Positions 9,959 to 20,956 of a stretch of 64,000 nucleotides of DNA are shown one piece after another; the first letter of the stretch is position 1; every line of letters begins with the position of its first letter. A model generated the notes under the pieces. It made no database searches, was not told where the DNA came from, and saw only the letters and a program-made list of their open reading frames with translations. The DNA comes from Aspidiotus rigidus (Eukaryota > Arthropoda > Insecta > Hemiptera > Diaspididae): positions 2,878,501 to 2,942,500 of the forward strand of contig JAVHKY010000026.1 in assembly GCA_035079385.1 (NCBI GenBank), written 5' to 3'. Made by a program: the position numbers and the translations under genes.

Positions 9959-12040
9959 CTGAAGTACAAGAAACAATACGTTGTTATTTTCCTCCTCCAT
10001 GTCGATACAAAGTATGAAGGGTTATGCGGGAAAAACGTACGCCATACGCTGTTGCTGCGGCAAACGGTGGTTCCCATGGGCCAAAAGTATCGACCCTCAG
10101 AAAATTTTCAAAGGTGGCCGTAACTATCCCAGGAAGAGAAGGGCGACTCTTACCTACTTTAGGGAGTTGTAAAAATTCCTTTCTATATATAATATAAGGA
10201 CTAAAGGTAAGATGGAGCGGGGGATTCTGACTTATTTTAAAGGCTTGGAAACATTTTCGAACGTAGCTATAGATTTTTGAGGAGAAAACATCGACCTAGT
10301 TTGGGCTATTGAAAAATAAGTATCAAGAGGACCTTCGTCGAAAAATTCTCAACTCTTCCCATCATCCGTTCGGAAATGGTGGTTCCAACGGAAGATGAAC
10401 TCTGATCTGTCTAAGTGTCCGAGAGTCCCGGCGATCTAATTTGGAATCTTGCCGGCTCGGATTTAAGGGACGGTATAAGGGGGATATATCCCCTCCCAAA
10501 GCCTCAAAAAAAGGCTGGACCGTATTGTCCGGGTGGTGATGTCTTTAAACTGTGCGCATATCTATTAATATTGATCTATTCTATTTATATTATACGTATT
10601 TCAGCCCAATAGACTTGATGAGGCAACCTTTTAGGCACCTCCCACTCTCTTTACAGACTTGTATCAAATTGATTGAGCTGAAATAATGTACATAGGTTTA
10701 CTTACGATCTTGTTTGTTATTCGGTTTTGTTTTATTGCAATCTTCACTCCCATTACTCATTATGTCTACAGCTAGCGCAATATCTAAGAAATATTTACGT
10801 GTACAATAGACGAGTAAAATCAAAATAAAGCAGTCGTCCCTTAGGAAAGACAGGCCCGTATGTATACTTACTGGGCTGTTCCTTCATGGAGGGCTCTTCT
10901 AAAGTTACACAATGGAAGATTGAATCTATAAGAAAGAGGAGAATTATGATGATAGGTGACCAAAAAAATCGACAGGGGCTTATTCATGAAGAACCTGAAG
11001 TAAAATGAATGTGTGAGTGACTAGGATCTAAGGAGTAGAACGTGTATCAAAGAGTTAATCATTCTACTTGGGCATTAATATGTTTTTTGGCGAGAACTCA
11101 CGTTCGTGCGTCAGATGAAAATCCCAATTACGCCTTTTTGAAAAAAAATTACGAGAATAAGGAAGTGGGAATCAAAATTTCACAAAATATAAACTTATTG
11201 AGGAGGAGAGGAGAGGAGAATTACAAAAATTAAAACAGATTTCCTGTTCGTTTCACCTAGCACTATTAATATAAGACCAAGCCCCAAGAAGCGAAAAAAG
11301 TTTTTTTCCCCCATTTTTATACGAGCACTTATCTGGGTACATATACCAGTGGGTATGGATAATACTCACCCGGTGAGAGTAATAAACTGTGAAATATCGC
11401 CAACAATATACCCCTGTAAAAAGCCATATCCTCAAGTGTGCCCGAAGAGTTCACTACACATGTTTAAAAAAAAAGTAACGTGAAAAGTCGATTTAAAAAA
11501 TTTAGTTTCGATACAATTCCAAAAAGAGGGAAAAATATAGTTAGAGATGAAGAAGATTTTTTCTTTTTGCTCCCGTTTCCACTTCAAATTATCATACCGC
11601 TTAAGTACTGATAATGGTAGGCAAAAAAGATAATGACCATCCAAAAATGCATTCTTTAGGCGCCGGTACTCGATAAAATAATCGAGTTGCGTCAAAAAAG
11701 AAATGCCGTTACAATTGATTTGCGCTACATTTTAGCAAACTTTCTAACACTCCTTCAAATATCAAGAAAATGGTGGTTGTTTCCCGAAAATGTCATTTTA
11801 GGGTACACGGATCTGTATACTTTGCTCCACCATCCAATTTGGGAGCCGGATATGACTTCTTTTTAACTTGAGTGTTCGAATGTATATCATGAAAGATTAT
11901 TACTTACCTCCACTTTTTCATCTCCTGGTTGAAAGCCAGTTATGATCTTGTAGTCAAAATATCCATGCAAAAAGTCAATGTCCTCAGTCCCCCCCCCCCA
12001 TCTCGGAATTTCAAACAGTTACTAATGTCATAATTTTGTT
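9959..12040. other. No gene recognised (upstream of the YqaJ exons)
   Basis: Missing 5' exons of the YqaJ gene would be expected here on the minus strand. A short minus-strand ATG frame at 10000 (MEEENNN) lies immediately upstream but is out of phase and could not be joined. Other frames (10415-10612, 11432-11695) show no motif. A C10 run lies at 11990-11999. Confidence 0.4.
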
Positions 12041-12083
12041 CACATTTTGTTCAATTTTGTTCACGTACCGTTTTCCCACTTCA

Positions 12084-12257
12084 CAGTGGCGGATCTAGGA
12101 ATTTTTTTAGGGGGGGGGGTTATGGAATGGAAGGCTTTTAGAATATTTATCTCGTCCATTTTTTCCCTTTTCCTTTTCCTTTCTTTCTTTCTTTCTTTTT
12201 TTTACGAGAGGGGAGGGGGGGTTAAACCCCCAAAACCCTCCCTTAAATCCGCCGCTG
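12084..12257. mobile_element. hAT-type miniature element (174 bp)
   Basis: The ends are CAGTGGCGGATCTAGG and, inverted, CAGCGGCGGATTTAAGGG. The flanking 8 bases are CCACTTCA (12076-12083) and CCGCTTCA (12258-12265), an 8-bp target duplication with one mismatch, as expected for hAT. The interior has G- and C-runs and a TTTC-rich stretch. No coding capacity. Confidence 0.85.
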
Positions 12258-12299
12258 CCGCTTCATAATTTGAAATAGGGGAAAGGGCTCCCCCAAAAT

Positions 12300-12560
12300 T
12301 TCAAATGTATGTAGTGGGAAAACGATAGGTAAACAAAATTTAGGATTTGTTGAACGAAATTGAAAAAATGTAAACGAAGTTATCGCATTAGTTTGAATCC
12401 GAAATTTAAAGACAGGGGGAGGGAGGCTGCATTTTATTTCCAGTTCTTCCTCCAATTTCTAATTTAGGTAGCGGGAAAACGATACCTGATCAAAATTTAA
12501 AATTTGCTGAAAAAAATGGGACAAACAGTGAATAAAATTATGACATTAGTCGCCGTGCGA
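12300..12560. repeat. Degenerate tandem repeat, period about 155 bp
   Basis: GTAGTGGGAAAACGATAGG near 12312 recurs as GTAGCGGGAAAACGATACC near 12467, each followed by similar AAAATTTA-rich sequence. An inverted relative (GTTCACGTACCGTTTTCCCA) lies just left of the hAT element at about 12058-12079, so the hAT inserted beside or within this repeat. Confidence 0.6.
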
Positions 12561-13319
12561 AATTCCGTGATGCGAATCAATTTTCTGTTCAAAGTGTTGT
12601 AGGAAGTTACAATTTTCTGCACACCTTCAAAAAAAAACTTTACTATGCAGGCGACGGTCATATGTTCGTTGTTCTCACCCATAACTTATTGTACGCTGGG
12701 TCCTGCTTCTTGCCTCAGAGCTCGACTTACTTTAGCCATTTGAAAAACTAGGCTGATTGTGGTTTCTAGGAGCCACGGGCGAGGGTAACCTAGTTTCGAC
12801 CCATGAGTTATGGATACTAGGCTGAGTCCCTAGAAAAGCCAATAAATACTAGAGGCCAAATATGAGGTCTCCCAAGAGAAAAGGAGGCCTTGGCTAATCA
12901 TAAGTACGTAAAATAGCTATGTCTCCTCGAGTAATAGGAGTGATGTGTAATAAATCGTAGTTGCATTAATTTCGACCTAGAAGCTATACACGTAAGAGGA
13001 AGGGAAAGGGAAGACTCGACAAAATTTTGCTTCTAAGAATGAGACTTGAAGAGATTTCGACCATCCAGCTAGAGTGAAAAGACTCGGAAAAATTCGACCT
13101 TCGATCTTGAGAAAACTTGTGATCACTGAACTTTGTAGATCATGGAAGGGGGGACCTCGGAATATTTCGATCATCCTGATGGATTATCGAAAATCACCAT
13201 AAAAATTATGGATATGTCTCGTTTTCATTTCGCTTGGTCTCTATTATTATTCACTTTTATTCACTATCCCATCATCTGGATATGTTATGTCAAGTACTAA
13301 TATTCATACTGACGTGTTA
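12561..13319. other. No gene recognised
   Basis: Unassigned. Phrases such as GGGGACTCGGAAAAATTCGACC near 13070-13160 resemble very decayed 45-bp minisatellite units. Confidence 0.4.
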
Positions 13320-14350
13320 CTCATGAGCACTTTTGTGACTTCACTAACCCGTGCCATCATTCTCCTTAACCTTAGTGAGGTCATCACCCCCACCCTTGGG
13401 AGATTTACACTTTTGTGATGTCATCAACCCGTCATATCATCCTCCCTAACCTTAGAGATGTTATCAACCCGAGACATCATCACTTTTAGCCTAGGGACAA
13501 GTAGACTTTGGTGACGTCATAAATTTATGACATCATCTTCTCTAACCTTATTGACGTCATCACTACTAACTTTAGCAGATATTCACTTTTGTGACGTCAT
13601 CAACCCATTAAATCACCATTCCTAACCTTATTGACTTCATCACTCTTAACCCTGAGACATGTACCCTTTTGTGATGTCATCAAGTCGTGATATCCTCTTC
13701 CCTAACCTCAGTGACGTCATCACTAGGGCAAGTAAAAATATTTTTCTATCAGTCTGAAATATATTTTTTTTAATCTCAAAATAATTATGTGGAAATATAT
13801 GCTAATAATTTTTTTTTAAGAAAACGTCATTTTGAGTACAAAAAATTCTAAAAATCAATTAAATAAAAGAAATATTAAAAAAGTACGTCATTTTGAGTAC
13901 AAAAAATTCTAAAAATGAATTGAATAAATGAAATATTGAAAAAAAGACTTTGATTGCAGTTGATGAACACATGCATGTGCAGGTTGTTGAACAACAAACT
14001 TTGCCTATTATCGTTAAAAATGACAATAAGTTGCGAGAAATCGAGTTAAAATTAGCTTTTAGGGAAAACATAGAAAATATGTCTAAATATTTTTTTTTCA
14101 CAGAATATTATATAAACATATGTGCCATCAAATTTCAATGGGGTACCCAGAGTATGCTGAAACGAATGATTTTCGGACTATTTACGTCATAGCTATAGTA
14201 GCGAAAAAATATGTGAAAAATATTTTTACTTGCCCTAGTCATCACCCATAACCTTGGGCCATGTACACCTTTGTGTTGTCATCAATCCGTGACGTCATCG
14301 CTCATAATTCTGGGTCGTATACACTCGACTCTTGCGACTTCATCACTGCC
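13320..14350. repeat. Tandem array with TGACGTCA palindromes, split by an hAT element
   Basis: Loosely repeated units of about 60-70 bp read like CTTTTGTGACGTCATCAACC followed by CCTAACCTTAGTGACGTCAT. Exact TGACGTCA (the CRE/ATF consensus) occurs at 13512-13519, 13552-13559, 13592-13599, 13712-13719 and 14290-14297, with many one-base variants between. The array is interrupted at 13724-14237 by a transposon. Whether the palindromes bind anything is unknown; they are inherent to the unit. Confidence 0.75.
13724..14237. mobile_element. hAT-type non-autonomous element (514 bp) with perfect 8-bp target duplication
   Basis: The termini TAGGGCAAGTAAAAATATTT (left) and the inverted AAATATTTTTACTTGCCCTA (right) pair over more than 20 bp. 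GTCATCAC occurs directly on both sides (13716-13723 and 14238-14245). The interior holds a direct repeat of about 65 bp (ACGTCATTTTGAGTACAAAA at about 13823 and 13886). No intact transposase is present. Confidence 0.9.
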
Positions 14351-14910
14351 CGACGGCTTATTTAAAGAAATGGAACGAGAAACGCAGGGATACCTGTTCT
14401 ATGGGGGAAATTGGATTTTAATACTCAGAATCGCAAAACAAAATTTTTCCAAGTCCTCCTCCTATCGTACGTAGCTCGAGTCTCCCTTTTATTGTATACA
14501 GCTTGAAAGTTGAAATTTTTTTAAGTCTCTCTTGCGAGTTACATAGGGATATTGGACTTGGAAAAATTTTGACCTAAATTTTTCTGAGTCCGGTCCTATC
14601 ATACATTGTTCAAAAGTTTAAATTTTCCGAATGTGGGGAAAATTTTCAGTGTCCGCCGACGACCAGAGGAGGAGAAAACCTAACCAAACCTAACTATAGG
14701 AGGGGCTTGAGAATATCTAGGGAGTTGAAATTTCTTGAATCTAGCTTTGATGAGCTATACAGAGATGTTAGACTTGGAAAAATTTCGACCATGATGAGAT
14801 TGGAACTTGGAAAAATTTTAACCCTCCATAGAACAGGTTTCATAAAGAAATCGATCATAATCTATTATCAACATCGAAAAATCTGCTAATGAAACAGGTT
14901 TCTTGCTCAC
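14340..14910 (-). mobile_element. Decayed copy of the GGGAACCTGTTTTATG element family
   Basis: CGAGAAACGCAGGGATACCT then GTTCTATG at about 14367-14403 matches the family's right end read on the minus strand. Scattered GACTTGGAAAAATTTTGACC words match the 45-bp unit. AACAGGTTTCATAA near 14833 matches the left end. Strongly mutated. Confidence 0.5.
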
Positions 14911-15230
14911 GTCAATTAACGCTCCTCCCCCATATCTTTGGAACCATTATTACTTTCCATATAAACGACTTAAGAGTCGAAATTTTCTCTAGTCCTCGAA
15001 CTTTTTGTACGCCTTAGGTCCCGAAATTTCGATTATTATTATTAAGTTTTATATGGATCACGAAGACGGGAAAGAGACTTCCATAAATTTTGTCCATCAC
15101 AATGGATCATTGAAATTATCAAAACTGAAACTAATGACAATCGATTGTTAACATCGTAAAACCTACCAATAAAACAGATTTATTACTCACGTCAATGAAC
15201 GCCGCCTCCTTCATCTCACGTTCATATAAA
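14847..15230. repeat. Diverged tandem duplication, period about 280 bp
   Basis: CAACATCGAAAAATCTGCTA then ATGAAACAGG...CTCACGTCAATTAACGC (14869-14930) is repeated as TTAACATCGTAAAACCTACC...CTCACGTCAATGAACGC (15147-15205). No coding capacity. Confidence 0.5.
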
Positions 15231-16167
15231 TGGCTTAAAAGTTGATTTTTTTCTAGCTTTTAAGCGACCGTGGTTGCTTCAAGAAATCCTTCTTGAGAAG
15301 TTGAGAAAAGTTGAGCGGACAACGAGTTTGCACTGTGGTCACAGGCGGGATTATGGACCACGCCTCACCTTATTTGAGTGTAAGGCGTAGAGGTATGAGC
15401 GGGGCAATGTTAATAGGTCGCGAGTAGCCTGGTCACCGCCATACTAAGTTCCGAAAAAGTATGAACCAGATAATCTGCATTTGCAGTCACATTCATTGAG
15501 AAAAAAATGCACACGGAATAGAATGAGCAAATGCAAAGCCATACTATAGCTGTGTACCATCCGGATGACATTCTGCTGAAAGATGATGAAGTACAGGACA
15601 TGAAAAAAAAAAGGAACACTTCAATAGCAGCTTAATTTGAGTTTTGTCTGGTGTGTATGTTAAAGTTTGTATGCCTGGAGGTAACTGCAACTTGGGGTTG
15701 CCTAGAAGTTTCTTCCAACCCTGAAGTTACATCTGAAAGGTCGACACCGGCATTGATGGAGGAAACAAAATTAATGTATACAAGACCCTCACCCACTCCA
15801 CGGCAAACGTTTTCCCCCCGAAAAAGGTTCTTTGTAAACACTAGAAAAATTTCCGAGTCAAAATTATTTCGTACTAGCAGTCACGTATTTTTATTCTTAG
15901 AAATTTCTCTTTTTTCGAAATTCCTATATATATATATATTTTTTTTTTTTTCATTTAATCTTATGCATTTTTTTATATTTGTATCATCTAAATTTTCAAA
16001 TATTTTTTCATATTGCCTATCACTTATAACCACGAACAAAACAGAAGTAAGAAATTGTCAACAAATTATTCGTGAAGAAAATTTATATAAGAAAAATAAA
16101 AACAGGAATAATTTTTAATAACCTCGGTAAATTATCTAGATATTATGTATTTCTACTCTGGATACAG

Positions 16168-16200
<33 letters not shown>

Positions 16201-17290
16201 TAGAAATTCTCCAGATAACTTTTCTTTGGACCTGTATACAAAATTTTTATGCAAACACAAAGTACTCATAGTTACTTTTAATTCTGTAATTTAGGAATTT
16301 GGGTGAAATACATGAAACGAAGGGAATAACTCTGGGGTTTAATATTATTTGGAATTTCTTAGTTAGATACACTATTTTCTTCTCATAGTTCAATTCAATC
16401 TGCTTAATTTTCTTTTTAAACTTTTCTTCTTTCTTAATTTTACTCAATTTTACACTCTTTCATTCTTTACTTGTTCTTCCATACAACCTTTTTTTTTTTC
16501 TTTTCTTTATTGTTTCCTAAGTCTTCCGAATTGTTCTCTTCGTCAGTACACACTGTTCCATTTTTCCCTCTACCCATATGGTGATAATTGATTCTACGTG
16601 TCATCCTCCTCTAACCTACAAATTAATGGAAGGAAAACGTTTCGATTCTAATATTAGTTCATTCATTTTCCTTTTCCTCTTTCACTGTTTCTCTATAAAA
16701 GATTTTTTTTTGAAATTTTGTATGTATTATATGTTGACAGAATAATTTTTTACTACAGTCACTCCAATTTTCAGCAATGATTAGTTCTATGACCTCTCTT
16801 TTTTACATGCAAATAAAATAACTCCTCCTATTCTCGAGTTGATTATGTTGAGACTTTGAAAATCGCTTCCTTCATTTAGCTTAATTAGAACAAAATTTCT
16901 CAAGGCCCCCAATATATTCCTTCGGGTCCACCCACCTCCAACTAACAGTTATTCTTCACGTCGAGTCCTGATTTTTGTAATTCACTATTCTATAGGGATT
17001 CTTCTGTTGAATCTTGATGATGTTAAGAGCATCTCCAGTTTTTTATGATGTCAACTACCTGATCTAAATCGAGGTTTAATGGGAGAAATTTTTGAAAATT
17101 TTGGCGTCTCGCCTTTCCCTAGAACGATGGTTGATATTGTTGCAAGTCCTTTTCCTGTCATATATATCTTGGAAGTTGAAATTTATTCGATTTTAGCAAT
17201 TTTTTAGCTAAATTGTATCAGGCTATCAGGAATGGGGAGTGAAGAGGCGGAATGAATTTTTAGTAATATAAATTCGAACAACTTGTCTCG
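15231..17290. other. AT-rich stretch without a supported gene
   Basis: Contains T-rich low complexity near 15930-15990 and a 30-base A run at about 16168-16197. The 155-codon frame at 15651-16118 (+) ends in a low-complexity Phe/Ile/Tyr-rich string and has no motif. Confidence 0.45.
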
Positions 17291-17291
17291 G

Positions 17292-17790
17292 TATAGTAAA
17301 ACTTCCCTTGTGGACACCTCTTAATAACGGACACTTTTTCGTGAACGGGAACATGTCGACGTTGTTTATATGGAAAAGCCTCGATACCGGACACTCTTAC
17401 AGGACTTTTGGCCACTTTTTCCCGTTTTTATGTTCAATTTTTCGATTCAAATGAATAAATTAGCATGCAGTCATTAAAAAATAATTATAAAAAAAATACT
17501 ATTGTTTTATTTCTCTCTATTTTTTATACTTTATTTTAAATAATATTTTTGGGATTTATTTGGGTGGTGGAAAAGCGAAATTAAATTAACAAAACATCCT
17601 ACCACGGAGAAAATCTTTTTATTTTTTCACTTCATTTAATACTGTGATTTTGGTAAAACTATCTCTCTGTAAAACATTCATCATAAGTACAACTTTTTTT
17701 TTTTTTTTTTTCTCCTCTTAATACTGGACACCTCTGAATAACGGACAAATTTCAGGTGACTGCGAGTGTCCGCTAGTCAGAGGTTTTACT
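17292..17790. mobile_element. Pogo/Tigger-like miniature element
   Basis: The left end TATAGTAAAACTTCCC...GGACACCTCTTAATAACGGAC faces an inverted right end (AGAGGTTTTACTA, with GAATAACGGAC copies inside). TAGTAAAAC/GTTTTACTA ends with repeated AATAACGGACA words are typical of Tigger-type elements of the Tc1/mariner superfamily, which duplicate TA. No transposase remains. Poly-T at about 17695-17711. Confidence 0.65.
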
Positions 17791-17799
17791 AGTGCAGTA

Positions 17800-18851
17800 A
17801 CTTTCTCGATTTCTGCGCTTTTAGTGAAATTCAATCTGTGTATCGCTCGTAGAAAATTTGTTTCATCGCTACTCTATTTAAGAACGCCGATTTTAAATCA
17901 AAATTTTATTCGAAAAAAGAAAATAAAGAGAAAATGACATTACTTAATACCTATCGGTTACGAATAGCTCTCAAGCTAAGTATAATACGAATACACAGGT
18001 AAAATCTACAAACATGTTCTTTCTTCTTAAAATATTACTATACGTAAAAACATAAAATGTAAATTTAATAATCCTTTAAAAATATGATATTTCAACGTTC
18101 ATCACGAAGTATTCGACAAATACGAGAGAATAATTATAATATTAAAATTAGATATAAGGCTTACCATCATCATCAGTGGTGTACACGTACATTTTGATAA
18201 ATGGCACATTATAATGTAATAAATTTGCGAGTAAAAAAAATCGAAAATATCGACTCGAATGATAAGTAGTATTTCTGTAAACGATTGGCAAAATACTGCA
18301 CACTATCTCAAATACTGTGTCCTAGTGCGATGTTTGGAAAATTCCGCGGCGAGAATTTACGTCAGATTATAAATTATAAATAAAAAAAAAAAAGAATTAC
18401 AACAAAATATTATAGAAGAAAGTATCACGAAAAGAAAACAAAGTTTCACGGAAATTAAAAAAAAAAAAAAATTAAAACTAGCTCGTAAGCGATATTAAAA
18501 AATACAAATTATAGACACATGAGGATGGATAAAGAAAAAAACAGAAATAATAAGAATAAGAATAAAATAAGAATGTAAACAAGATAATTGATCAACAAAA
18601 TTTTCAACTAAAAAATTAATAAGTTTTACATGACTTACTTGATAAACAATTAATAATCGCGATTTTATTTACAATATTGTACAATTAAGAATGAAAAAGA
18701 AAAAAATATACTCTATTTACAAAATTGTTTTTCTGTACAGCTCCATTATTAAGGTCATATTCTACACATCCGACAAATATAAGCATTTACAATGTGCCTT
18801 TCGGCGCATCTCCCCCCCTCTCCTTCCATTCTCTCCTCTCATCTAAAACTA
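17800..18851 (-). other. Probable 3' UTR and downstream region of the SEA/EGF gene
   Basis: AT-rich sequence following the minus-strand stop codon of the SEA/EGF gene. A minus-strand AATAAA lies at 18669-18664, and A/T-rich tracts are frequent. The true cleavage site cannot be chosen without transcripts. Confidence 0.4.
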
Positions 18852-20956
18852 TTAGAAAAGCGCCGCCGAATTTGATGAGGGGTTAAGTCTGCGATCAGTG
18901 GCAATCGCGCGAATAAGATTCGACAGCATAGCCCGGCTTCGCGCTCGTCTTTTAGTACTGGCCGGGTCGCTTATGACCGGGACCGCTCGATTTTTGCTCG
19001 ATAATTTCGTCGAGTCTTGAGAAGACACAGCGTTCAAGGATTCGTTGTCTCTTTTGGACACTTCATTCGCAGCTTTATCACTGATTAGTTTGGCGGAAAC
19101 TGGCGCTAAATTGAGGTCATCTGATCCGCCCATGACTTGTGAAGTTGCGGTAGGAACCACTTCCATACTTTGACTAGACTGGATTGACTCAGCGGGGCTC
19201 GTGACGTTATCGGGTTCGCTCACGTTTGTGCTCGCCGAGCTCGTCTCAGGAAGAATATCAGTCGTCGGAAGATTTGCGAGAGGCATGATATCTGGTTTTA
19301 TATAGCCAGCATCGCTTTCTTTGTCCAGTTTTACTACTCCAGGAACCGGTGAGATCGCGTCGGTGGTTGCCTCGTCGTTTAGCGCCGGGTCCGTCATTTT
19401 CTCCGACTGTTTGATTTCAGTTGTAGGCATAATCTCTCGTGTGTCATTATTTACACTTAAGACATCTGTCTTCACGGTACCTAAACTAATTTCTGAGGTT
19501 TCTGTCGCATTCTCCACTATAGCGGGGGCACTTGTCAATTCTGTTAATTCGTTGACCACGTTTCCAGGGCTGACCTTTCCGTTTTCGTTGATCAAATCGC
19601 TCTTATTTCCTAGAGTCGTGTCAAATATAAGTTGCTCTAATGGTTTTGACGAGCTAATTTCTAAGCTACCTGCTTGACTAGGAGCGCTCTCCATCACGGG
19701 GTCGATTGGTTTTTTTGGGTTACCATCTTCTGTTTCAGCCTGATTTGTAGACTCGGAAGGTACAGCTGGTATGTTATCTATGTTAATATCATTTATGGGT
19801 AATTCGGGATTGACGGGCGATGAACTAGCTGTAGATGTATCATTTATCAAATTGTCATGCGTGGATTTAGTTATGCGAATAGTCGATTCCTCAGTTTTCA
19901 TTTCACTTGGGCTATTGTTCAGTTGCGTAGTGATGGAAGATATTTCATGTAATAGTGTTTCAGTTTTCATCTCCGGCGTCGGTGAGGGTTCCTTAGCTTC
20001 CTCCGAAGGTGTGGGTTCAGCAGATGCAGAAGAAGTTCCTGAATCTAATTTTAGTTCAGTCGCGGGTAAAGTTGGAGAAAGAGATTTCAAGGTTGTTTCA
20101 GAAACAGCAGTTTCGGGTTTGGATGTTTCTTCTGATGTGGAAACAGATTCAGGGGCAGGTTCCGGTTCAGCCAAAGATACAGGTTCATCCGCTACTGGTT
20201 TTTCCGGCACTGTAGTTGGTTCGGGTTCAGTTTTTGGTTCCGGTGCGGATGAAGACTCAGACGATTTTGGCTCCAGAGAGGCAGTTGGAGGTTCAGGTTC
20301 GGCTTTCGATTCAACCGATGGCACGATTTCAGCGACTACTGTTGTTAAATCGCGTTCAATTTTCGATTCTGTAGACGGAGAAGACTCTTTAGATATTGAT
20401 GACGATGTTGATTCTGGCTCGGATTTCGGCTCTGATGATGGAGTGGGTTCCGCAGATGCGGGCGTTGGTTCGGATTTTGGTTCTGATGCAGGTGATGGCT
20501 CAGCGGAAACAGACGTTGATTCTTGTTCGGATTTTGGTTCTGATGAAGGAGTAGGCTCTGAAGACGCTGATGTTGGTTCAGGTTCAGATTTCGGTTCTGA
20601 TGAAGTTGTGGGCTCCGAAGACGCGGATGTCGGTTCCGGCTCTGATTTTGGTTCCGATGAAGGAGTAGGCTCAGCAATTGCAGATATTGGTTCAGGCTCT
20701 GATTTTGGTTGTGATGAAGAGGTTGCTTCAGGTTCAGCTTTTGTTTCTAGTGAAGGTGAGGTCTCAACCGGTACAGAGGTAGGTTCCGGTTCAGCTTTCG
20801 GTTCAGATGACGGAGAGGGTTCTGCAACAATTGAAGGTTCCGACGATGCGGGTGATGATTCGACATCAGCTTTTGTTTCAAACGAAGTGACTGCAGGCTC
20901 CGGCTCTGGCTGGGTTGTAGGTTCGGGCTCCGCAGTCGGCTCTGGTTCAGTTTGTG
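18852..20956 (-). CDS. Last exon of the SEA/EGF gene: 700-residue repetitive acidic tail
   Basis: A single 2.1-kb exon starts after an acceptor (AG at 20958-20957) in the phase required by the EGF exon. The first 270 or so residues are imperfect repeats of about 20 residues built on EPKSEPEPTSAS and SEPTPSSEP. The remainder is less regular, Ser/Thr/Glu-rich, and ends in a basic stretch (KRRARSRAMLSNLIRAIATD) before the stop. High Ser/Thr/Pro suggests O-glycosylation, and an extended disordered structure is expected. The repeat also makes long open frames on the opposite strand (19771-21018), which are shadows. Repeat number may be polymorphic. Confidence 0.85.

Noticed and set aside
9960..10000. 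MEEENNN start codon as the beginning of the YqaJ gene
   Set aside because: Its frame meets TGA at the exon boundary, and the only available intron would be about 28 bases, too short. The true 5' end remains unresolved.
15651..16118. 155-codon plus-strand frame
   Set aside because: The second half is low-complexity (Ile/Tyr/Phe runs from a TA/T tract), and no homology signature is visible in the first half.
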